DNA from: Maritimibacter sp.
GTDB lineage: Bacteria > Pseudomonadota > Alphaproteobacteria > Rhodobacterales > Rhodobacteraceae
Reading direction: 5' to 3'
Assembly (NCBI GenBank): GCA_003520545.1
Contig: DOUP01000220.1
Location: 1-7,445, forward strand
Length of the DNA stretch: 7,445 bases
Shown in pieces: positions 1-5,051 of this stretch (the first letter of the stretch is position 1; every line of letters begins with the position of its first letter). The position numbers were made by a program, and so were the translations under genes. The notes beneath the pieces were generated by a model that saw only the letters and a list, made by a program, of their open reading frames with translations, made no database searches and had not been told where the DNA came from.

Positions 1-725
1 CCACCGCGCAGGTGACCCAAGGCGCCGAAGGCCATCTTGATGAAATAATTCCCCGCGCCTGCCTTATCGAGCAGCGCGCCGAAGAGCACGAAGAGAAACA
101 CGAACTTGGTCGAAACACCCAGCGCGATCCCGAACACACCTTCCGATGTGATCCACATATGGGACATCGCCTTGCGCAAACTCGCGCCGGCCCAGCGGAT
201 CGAATCCGGGACAAGCTCGGACGCGCCGAAGAAGACATACGCCAGGAACACCAACGCGAGGATCACCATGACCGGGCCAAGCGTCCGATAGGCAGCGATG
301 AACAGAAGGGTCAGACCGATCAGGCCCGCGATGGCGTCGGTGCTGTCGGCAAGGCCACCGTTCTGGACGATCTTTTCGTAAAAGAAATAGCCGTAGAGAG
401 CAAAGAACGCGCCGCCCAGTGCGAGGATCCAGTCATACCACGGGACCTTGTGCCGGGGCGCGGATTTGAAAAGCGGATAGGCCATCGCCGAAAGAAAAAT
501 CGCGAAGGCCAGGTGGATCTGACGTGAATTGTTGATCGCGTCGGAGGGCAGAATATAGGGCGCCCAGGGCGATGCGAGAAGGACCTGAAAGATCGACCAG
601 ATCAGCGCGACGGCGGCGATGAAGAGCCCGAGATTGCCGGGCACCGCGCGCGCACCGCTGTCGGAGGCAGCGACAAGTTCCTGAAGTTCGGCTTCACTGA
701 GCGTCTTGTTTTCTTTTTCGGACAT
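1..725 (-). CDS. TAXI-type TRAP transporter fused permease (4TM/12TM), N-terminal part, truncated by window edge
   Basis: Inner-membrane permease of a tripartite ATP-independent periplasmic (TRAP) transporter, which takes up small organic acids using an ion gradient together with the binding protein encoded just upstream. I translated it by hand from the minus-strand ATG at 725. 241 codons are open to base 1 with no stop, so only the N-terminal part is present. After a charged 25-residue cytosolic start there are hydrophobic spans at about residues 31-50, 70-84, 97-115, 131-145, 150-167 and 204-219. The visible end reads KAGAGNYFIKMAFGALGHLRG, typical of the start of the DctM-like portion in fused DctQM permeases of the TAXI class; full-length members are usually over 600 aa. 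A GGAGG (734-730) precedes the ATG, with a rather short 4-nt spacing. It lies 102 nt downstream of the binding-protein gene and is probably co-transcribed with it. Substrate unknown. Confidence 0.9.
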   Translation of the reverse strand, partial: MSEKENKTLSEAELQELVAASDSGARAVPGNLGLFIAAVALIWSIFQVLLASPWAPYILPSDAINNSRQIHLAFAIFLSAMAYPLFKSAPRHKVPWYDWILALGGAFFALYGYFFYEKIVQNGGLADSTDAIAGLIGLTLLFIAAYRTLGPVMVILALVFLAYVFFGASELVPDSIRWAGASLRKAMSHMWITSEGVFGIALGVSTKFVFLFVLFGALLDKAGAGNYFIKMAFGALGHLRG

Positions 726-782
726 GACCCCTCCGTCCCCGGCCAGATGGCCATAAATCCACTCGTTATTATGCGTGACGGT

Positions 783-807
783 GACGGGGGCGCATCACGC
801 CCCCGTC
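783..807 (-). terminator. Intergenic hairpin between TRAP binding-protein and permease genes (attenuator or mRNA-stabilising stem)
   Basis: The arms GACGGGGGCG (783-792) and CGCCCCCGTC (798-807) are perfect reverse complements over 10 bp with a 5-nt loop. The stem lies just after the stop of the binding-protein gene and before the permease start, read on the minus strand. No U-run follows it, so a strong intrinsic terminator is unlikely. Partial termination, or protection of the binding-protein mRNA 3' end, is the more probable role, as is common where a binding protein is needed in excess over its permease. Confidence 0.6.
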
Positions 808-827
808 GATCATATGAGACAGGTGGA

Positions 828-1796
828 TTACTCCATCCAGCCTTGTTCCCTGTAGTACTTTGCGGCACCGTCATGGAGCGGAGCCGACAGACCGGCCGAA
901 ATCATCTCTTCCGGCTTCAGGTCCGCGAATGCCGGGTGAAGGCCCTTGAAATCCTCGAAGTTCTCGAAGACCGACGAAACGACGGCATACACCGCATCTT
1001 CGGACACATCGGTCGAGGACACGAAGGTCGCGCCGACACCGAAGGTCATCGTGTCTTCGTCATTGCCACGATACATGCCGCCCGGGATGGTCGCCGTCCG
1101 GTAGAACGGGTTTTCGTCGACCAGCTTGGTTACGGCGTCGTTGGCGACTTCCACGAGAACGGAGTCACAGGCGGTGGTCGCTTCCTGGATCGAACCGGAG
1201 GGGTGACCGACGGTGTAGACCATCGCATCAATCTGGTTGTCGCAAAGCGCAGCGGATTGTTCGGCGGCCTTCAGCTCGGTCGCGAGCGCGAAGTCGTCGG
1301 TGGTCCAACCCATCTCGTTCATCAGCACTTCCATCGTGCCGCGCTGACCGGACCCGGGGTTGCCGATATTCACGCGCTTGCCCTTCAGGTCGTCGAAACT
1401 CTCGATGCCGGAATCGGCACGGGCCACAACGGTGAAGGGTTCCGGGTGAACGGAGAAGACCGCGCGCAGACCTTCGAAAGCGCCGCCTTCTTCGAAGCGC
1501 GACGTGCCGTTGTAGGCATGGTACTGCCAGTCGGACTGGGCCACACCGAATTCCAGTTCGCCGGCGCGAATGGTCTCGATGTTATAAACCGAACCGCCGG
1601 TGGACTCGACGGAGCAGCGCACGCCGTGATCCTTACGGCCCTTGTTCACAAGGCGACAGATCGCACCACCGGTCGGGTAATAGACACCCGTCACACCGCC
1701 GGTCCCGATGGTAACGAATTCCTCCGCGTAAGCCGCGGGGGCCATGACCGCAGCGGACAGGACACCCGCCGCAACGAATTTCACTTTTTTCAACAT
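828..1796 (-). CDS. TAXI family TRAP transporter solute-binding protein
   Basis: Periplasmic receptor that captures the substrate and delivers it to the TRAP permease. The protein is 322 aa, normal for TAXI receptors. Residues 1-24 form a classical signal peptide (KK-VK basic start, hydrophobic core, cleavage after AYA before EE). The mature start, with GTGGVTGVYYPTGGAICRLVN, and the later FGVAQSDWQYHAYNG segment (about 83-97) are hallmark TAXI sequences. Four cysteines (C47, C61, C175, C200) could make two disulfides in the periplasm. The ATG at 1796 is preceded by GGGAG (1807-1803) at 6 nt, which supports this start. It follows the RpiR regulator by 35 nt and precedes the fused permease. 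Described TAXI proteins bind dicarboxylates such as glutamate or 2-oxoglutarate, but the ligand here cannot be read from sequence. The divergent aminotransferase hints at an amino or keto acid. Confidence 0.95.
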   Translation of the reverse strand: MLKKVKFVAAGVLSAAVMAPAAYAEEFVTIGTGGVTGVYYPTGGAICRLVNKGRKDHGVRCSVESTGGSVYNIETIRAGELEFGVAQSDWQYHAYNGTSRFEEGGAFEGLRAVFSVHPEPFTVVARADSGIESFDDLKGKRVNIGNPGSGQRGTMEVLMNEMGWTTDDFALATELKAAEQSAALCDNQIDAMVYTVGHPSGSIQEATTACDSVLVEVANDAVTKLVDENPFYRTATIPGGMYRGNDEDTMTFGVGATFVSSTDVSEDAVYAVVSSVFENFEDFKGLHPAFADLKPEEMISAGLSAPLHDGAAKYYREQGWME

Positions 1797-1831
1797 ATCT
1801 TACTCCCTTTTGGTTGATCTCGATTTTCTGG

Positions 1832-2695
1832 TTAGCCGCTCCACACTTCTGCAAGCGTGCGGTTGGCCTTCTCGACGTCGGCGATACGCGCCCGGGCGGC
1901 TTCCCCGGTGCGACCCACCACCATGCCGATCAGGGTTTCTACGAGGAACAATGTTGCCACGTAGGACGAATAGAAATGCGGCGACTCTGTCGGCACGATG
2001 AAACGGCTCTGCGCGTATTGCAATGCCGGACAGGCCGGGGTGTCGGTAATGACGACCACGTAAACGCCGCGCGCCGCCGCCAGTTCCGCCGCCTTGATTG
2101 ACCGGTTCGCAAAGGGTGGCTTTGTCACGATGATGATCGCGTCGCGGTCGTCCATGCCGATGATCCCGCCACCCAACGAGGCCCCCATGCGCCCGGCCAT
2201 CACCCAATCCGTGGTGTGAAACGATGCAAGGTAGGCAAGGTATTCGGTCACGCCAGTCGATCCCAACCCGCCTTGAAGCAACACCTTGCGCGACGAGGCC
2301 AGCCGGTCGGCGGTGGCTTCGAGCATCCGTCGATCGGTCCGCTCGGACAAGCTGGAGAGGTTGCTTCGACAGGCCGCAAGGTGGTCATCGAAAAACGACG
2401 TTCCACCGCGCCCATGCGCGTCCTGCAATTGCTCGGCCCGATCCGCGAAATTCTCTACCCGTCGCCCCAGTGAGGCGCGGAATTCCTCGCGCAGATCATC
2501 GAACGTCTCGTATTCCAGCGCCCGCGCGAGCCGCGAAAACGCGGCCGCCGACACCCCGCTTTCGCGTGAAACGGTGCGCAAGGGACGGGTGGCCATATCC
2601 ACCGGGTTCGCACGGAGGAAATCCGCCGCCTGTCGCAGCGCATCGCTCAGGTCGCCATATCGGTCCGCAAGACGGGATTCGAAGGTCGTCGGCAA
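1832..2695 (-). CDS. MurR/RpiR family transcriptional regulator (HTH + SIS)
   Basis: Predicted DNA-binding regulator whose SIS domain senses a small ligand, in this family often a phosphosugar or other metabolite. It has 287 aa, the usual size. The N-terminal HTH_6 region covers about residues 1-76; the recognition-helix stretch is TVSRESGVSAAAFSRLARAL, followed by EYETFDDLREEF. The SIS domain spans about 137-265, with the glycine/serine loop VLLQGGLGSTGVTEYLAYL and the core strands DAIIIVTKPPF and VYVVVITDT. The start is a TTG at 2695; an AAGG (2708-2705) sits about 9 nt upstream, and no in-frame ATG or GTG lies between it and the upstream stop at about 2747. It heads a probable operon with the TRAP genes and is divergent from the aminotransferase, so it is the obvious candidate to control both. 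Whether it represses or activates is unknown. Confidence 0.93.
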   Translation of the reverse strand: MPTTFESRLADRYGDLSDALRQAADFLRANPVDMATRPLRTVSRESGVSAAAFSRLARALEYETFDDLREEFRASLGRRVENFADRAEQLQDAHGRGGTSFFDDHLAACRSNLSSLSERTDRRMLEATADRLASSRKVLLQGGLGSTGVTEYLAYLASFHTTDWVMAGRMGASLGGGIIGMDDRDAIIIVTKPPFANRSIKAAELAAARGVYVVVITDTPACPALQYAQSRFIVPTESPHFYSSYVATLFLVETLIGMVVGRTGEAARARIADVEKANRTLAEVWSG

Positions 2696-2706
2696 GAAAC
2701 CACCCT

Positions 2707-2770
2707 TGTTCAGTCGGATAGACTGTTCACTTTGTTTCAGTCGTTGTCAAACCCTGTGGTATCTGTTTCA
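2707..2770. promoter_or_regulatory. Candidate operator cluster in the divergent regulator/aminotransferase intergenic region
   Basis: An inverted repeat CAGTC-N5-GACTG occupies 2711-2725. Related elements occur at 2707 (TTGTTCAG), 2723 (CTGTTCAC), 2732 (TTGTTTCAG) and 2763 (CTGTTTCAT); the 8-mer TTCAGTCG occurs exactly twice, at 2709 and 2736. The position between the RpiR gene and its likely targets makes this a plausible RpiR operator. The inverted repeat would lie over the -10/start region of the proposed regulator promoter, consistent with autoregulation. The assignment to RpiR is inference. Confidence 0.4.
2722..2750 (-). promoter_or_regulatory. Candidate sigma70 promoter for the rpiR-TRAP operon
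   Basis: On the minus strand a perfect -35 hexamer TTGACA lies at 2750-2745. At 17-nt spacing the -10 position (2727-2722) reads AACAGT, a poor match (3 of 6). The position, about 27 nt before the TTG start, is suitable. The strong -35 box is the main support. No convincing plus-strand promoter for the aminotransferase was found: TTGTCA at 2744-2749 lacks a good -10 box at the right distance. Confidence 0.35.
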
Positions 2771-2785
2771 TGGGTACCGGTTCTC

Positions 2786-2790
2786 AAGGA
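2786..2790 (+). promoter_or_regulatory. Ribosome binding site deciding the aminotransferase start
   Basis: AAGGA at 2786-2790 stands 6 nt before the ATG at 2797. The upstream in-frame ATG at 2770 has no purine-rich element before it, so 2797 is the better start. Confidence 0.6.
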
Positions 2791-2796
2791 TTCGCC

Positions 2797-4116
2797 ATGT
2801 CGCATGTCTTCGCCCGCCACACCGCCAGCACCCCGCCCACCATCGCGCGGGGAGATGGGGTCTATCTCTTTGATACCGATGGCAAAAAATACCTCGACGG
2901 GTCCGGCGGCGCGGCGGTCTCCTGCCTCGGACATGGCGATCCGGACGTCACCGAAGCGATCAAGGCACAGCTCGACCAGGTCGCCTTCGCCCATACCGGG
3001 TTCTTCACATCCAAACCGGCCGAATCGTTGGCGGATCGGCTCGTCGCCCATGCCCCACCAGGGATCGACCGCGCCTATCTCGTCTCCGGCGGATCGGAAG
3101 CGGTGGAGGCGGCGCTGAAGCTCGCGCGTCAATACATGATCGAGACAGGGCAGACTGAACGCACCCGGTTCATCGCCCGCAAGCAAAGCTATCACGGCAA
3201 CACGCTTGGCGCGCTGGGAACCGGCGGGAACATGTGGCGGCGTGCACCTTTCGACCCGGTCATGGTGTCGGCCAGCCATATCGACCCCTGCTACGACTAC
3301 CGCTTGCGCGAGGCGGGCGAGAGCGAAGAGGACTACGGGCTGCGCGCCGCGAACCTTCTGGAAGAAGAGCTTCTGCGGGTCGGACCGGAGACGGTCATCG
3401 CCTTTCTCGCCGAACCCGTGGTGGGCGCGACCGCCGGGGCCCTCCCCGCCGTGGCCGGTTATTTCAAACGCATTCGCGAAATCTGCGACCGTTACGGCGT
3501 GCTCCTGATCCTCGACGAAGTGATGTGCGGTATGGGTCGGACCGGCACCCTTTTCGCCTGCGAACAGGACGGCGTATCGCCCGACATCGTGACCATCGCC
3601 AAGGGTCTGGGAGCCGGGTATCAGCCAATCGGCGCAACCCTCTGTTCCGGTGCAATCTATGACGCGATCCGCGATGGCAGCGGATTTTTCCAACATGGCC
3701 ACACCTATATCGGCCACCCCACGGCCTGCGCCGCCGGGGACGCGGTGGTCAAGAAACTGACCGAAGGCGGCCTGGTGACGCGGTCGGCGAAGATGGGCGA
3801 GGTTCTGAACCAAGCCCTCGTGGAGCGTTTCGGTCAACACCCGAATGTTGGCGACATACGCGGTCGCGGCATGTTCCGTGCGCTGGAACTTGTCGCAGAC
3901 CGCGAGACGAAAGACCCCGTCGATCCGTCGCGACGTGTCGCCGCGAACCTCAAGAAGGCAGCCTTTGCCCGCGGGCTGGTGTGCTATCCCATGAGCGGCA
4001 CCATCGACGGACAGAACGGCGATCACGTGTTGCTCGCGCCGCCCTTCATCATCAACGAAGACCAGATTGACGAGTTGGTTGAGAAACTCGCGGATGCCTT
4101 GGAGGACGTGTTGTGA
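2797..4116 (+). CDS. PLP-dependent class III aminotransferase
   Basis: Fold-type I aminotransferase of class III, the omega-amino acid/beta-alanine/BioA-like group, moving an amino group from a donor to a keto acid such as pyruvate or 2-oxoglutarate in the cytoplasm. From the ATG at 2797 it has 439 aa, typical for the class; the in-frame ATG at 2770 would add 9 residues but lacks an RBS. Visible landmarks are the cofactor phosphate loop SGGSEAVEAAL (S97-), the ring-stacking SYHGNT (Y132, H133), the DEVMCGMGRTG motif with D240 contacting the pyridine nitrogen, the Schiff-base lysine K269 in TIAKGLGAGYQPIGA, and T303 in HGHTYIGHP from the partner subunit. All catalytic residues are in place. 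It is the first gene of a pair with the BKACE gene (4-nt overlap) and is divergent from RpiR and the TRAP genes. The exact substrate is not assignable; a beta- or omega-amino acid is possible because the next enzyme family acts on beta-keto acids. Confidence 0.93.
   Translation: MSHVFARHTASTPPTIARGDGVYLFDTDGKKYLDGSGGAAVSCLGHGDPDVTEAIKAQLDQVAFAHTGFFTSKPAESLADRLVAHAPPGIDRAYLVSGGSEAVEAALKLARQYMIETGQTERTRFIARKQSYHGNTLGALGTGGNMWRRAPFDPVMVSASHIDPCYDYRLREAGESEEDYGLRAANLLEEELLRVGPETVIAFLAEPVVGATAGALPAVAGYFKRIREICDRYGVLLILDEVMCGMGRTGTLFACEQDGVSPDIVTIAKGLGAGYQPIGATLCSGAIYDAIRDGSGFFQHGHTYIGHPTACAAGDAVVKKLTEGGLVTRSAKMGEVLNQALVERFGQHPNVGDIRGRGMFRALELVADRETKDPVDPSRRVAANLKKAAFARGLVCYPMSGTIDGQNGDHVLLAPPFIINEDQIDELVEKLADALEDVL
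4101..4105 (+). promoter_or_regulatory. Ribosome binding site for the GTG-initiated BKACE gene
   Basis: GGAGG at 4101-4105 lies inside the end of the aminotransferase gene, 7 nt before the GTG at 4113. The GTGA overlap with the upstream TGA stop suggests translational coupling, and the site fixes the GTG start. Confidence 0.75.
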
Positions 4117-4892
4117 CCGCTCTCCCCTCCCTCATGGTCGCGCCGAACGGCGCGCGACGGCAGAAGTCGGATCACCCGGCCATTCCCCTGACCCTCGACG
4201 AAATCGTGGTCTGCGCGCAGGACTGCCATGCGGCCGGGGCGGATGGCCTCCACCTTCACGTTCGCGACGCAGACGGCGGGCACCTGTTGGATGCCAAAGC
4301 CTACCGCGCAGCGATCGAGGCCATTGAAGACGCCGCCCCGGGGCTGGCCGTCCAGATCACCACCGAAGCCGTCGGGAAATACGACCCGCCGGAGCAAAAA
4401 CGCGTGGCGCTGGAAAGCGGGGCGCGAATGGTCTCGGCTTCGGTCGCGGAGATTTGCAGCGACGGCGAAAAAGACGCCGAAGATTTCTACGCTACCTGCG
4501 ATCAGGCGGGAATCGCCATACAGCACATCCTTTATGATCTGGGCGACGCCGAACAACTGGCCCGCGTCCTGCCCTGGGCAACCCTCGGCGCGCCGGACCT
4601 GCAGCTTCTGTTCGTTCTCGGGCGCTATGCGGTCCACCAGGATTCCAAACCGGAGGATTTGGAGCCCTTCATGGACTGGTTGGCGGACACCGGCCTGACG
4701 CCCGACTGGATGGTCTGCGCCTTCGGCCCCGGCGAAACCGCCTGCCTGACCCACGCCCACCGGCTGGGCGGCAAGATCCGGGTCGGGTTCGAAAACTCGC
4801 TCTGGCACGCGGATGGCAGCCTCGCCACCTCGAACGCAGACCGGGTGCGAGCGGTGCGTGCCGCCCTGTCGGACCAGACCACAAGAAAATAG
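4113..4892 (+). CDS. BKACE family (beta-keto acid cleavage enzyme, ex-DUF849; Kce-like) protein
   Basis: TIM-barrel, metal-dependent enzyme family that condenses a beta-keto acid with acetyl-CoA and releases acetoacetate plus a new acyl-CoA; the founding member cleaves 3-keto-5-aminohexanoate in lysine fermentation. The protein has 259 aa, a little shorter than most members (about 270-310). The apparent Zn ligands are present: H47 and H49 in GLHLHVRD, and E227 in RVGFEN. R223 matches the substrate-binding arginine of Kce. The N-terminal APNGARRQKSDHPAIPLT corresponds to the family's start, and QLLFVLG is the conserved later strand. By my recollection of the Kce sequence, other active-site positions differ (see findings), so this is a divergent subgroup and its reaction may not be the canonical one. 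The start is GTG, supported by GGAGG at 7 nt and a 4-nt overlap with the aminotransferase, which places both in one operon and probably one pathway. Confidence 0.85.
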   Translation: MTALPSLMVAPNGARRQKSDHPAIPLTLDEIVVCAQDCHAAGADGLHLHVRDADGGHLLDAKAYRAAIEAIEDAAPGLAVQITTEAVGKYDPPEQKRVALESGARMVSASVAEICSDGEKDAEDFYATCDQAGIAIQHILYDLGDAEQLARVLPWATLGAPDLQLLFVLGRYAVHQDSKPEDLEPFMDWLADTGLTPDWMVCAFGPGETACLTHAHRLGGKIRVGFENSLWHADGSLATSNADRVRAVRAALSDQTTRK

Positions 4893-4920
4893 TCCGCACC
4901 CTCCTGGCCGTCCTGCGAAA

Positions 4921-4949
4921 TTGTCTTGCCAAATAGGCTTTGCTAGACT
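4921..4949 (+). promoter_or_regulatory. Candidate promoter for the RND-transporter operon, with a GAC-N5-GTC dyad over the -10
   Basis: The gap 4893-5051 contains TTGTCT (4921-4926), a 17-nt spacer and TAGACT (4944-4949), with a TGn extended -10 directly before it (4941-4943). A short dyad GAC-N5-GTC (4946-4956) overlaps the -10 box, followed by CAGAC, resembling a TetR-type operator. No terminator-like stem for the preceding BKACE gene was seen. The box matches are moderate (4 of 6 each). Confidence 0.4.
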
Positions 4950-5051
4950 GTTGGTCAGACAGCCATTTATCGGGTCGCGCGGGACCGGTGCGTGGTCGGG
5001 CAGGAGAGCGTCATTGACCCAAGCACTGTTCAACCAAGGCGAGGCGCGCTG

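Noticed and set aside
12..527. A 171-codon plus-strand open frame at the left edge
   Set aside because: The minus strand encodes a membrane permease that continues past the window edge. The plus frame is an Arg/Glu/Asp/His-rich shadow.
747..1817. A 356-codon plus-strand open frame opposite the TRAP binding protein
   Set aside because: The minus-strand protein has a signal peptide and TAXI hallmarks. The plus frame has atypical composition and reads through the intergenic hairpin.
2770..2799. ATG at 2770 as the aminotransferase start
   Set aside because: No Shine-Dalgarno precedes it, it falls in the repeat-rich control region, and the ATG at 2797 has AAGGA at good spacing.
2737..4026. A 429-codon open frame antisense to the aminotransferase
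   Set aside because: It mirrors a gene with every catalytic motif intact, and its translation shows no recognisable domain and low-complexity His/Gly/Arg-rich composition. It is a GC-driven shadow.
4894..4916. Possible terminator stem after the BKACE gene (CGCA...TGCG)
   Set aside because: Only 4 bp pair, with a long loop and no U-run.
4023..5033. A 336-codon open frame antisense to the BKACE gene
   Set aside because: It mirrors a gene with clear family motifs and a good RBS, and has no family features of its own.
4992..5051. GTG at 4992 as the start of the RND protein
   Set aside because: There is no RBS before it and the extra 20 residues are not like a membrane-protein N-terminus. The ATG at 5052 is followed by a basic stretch and then TM1.
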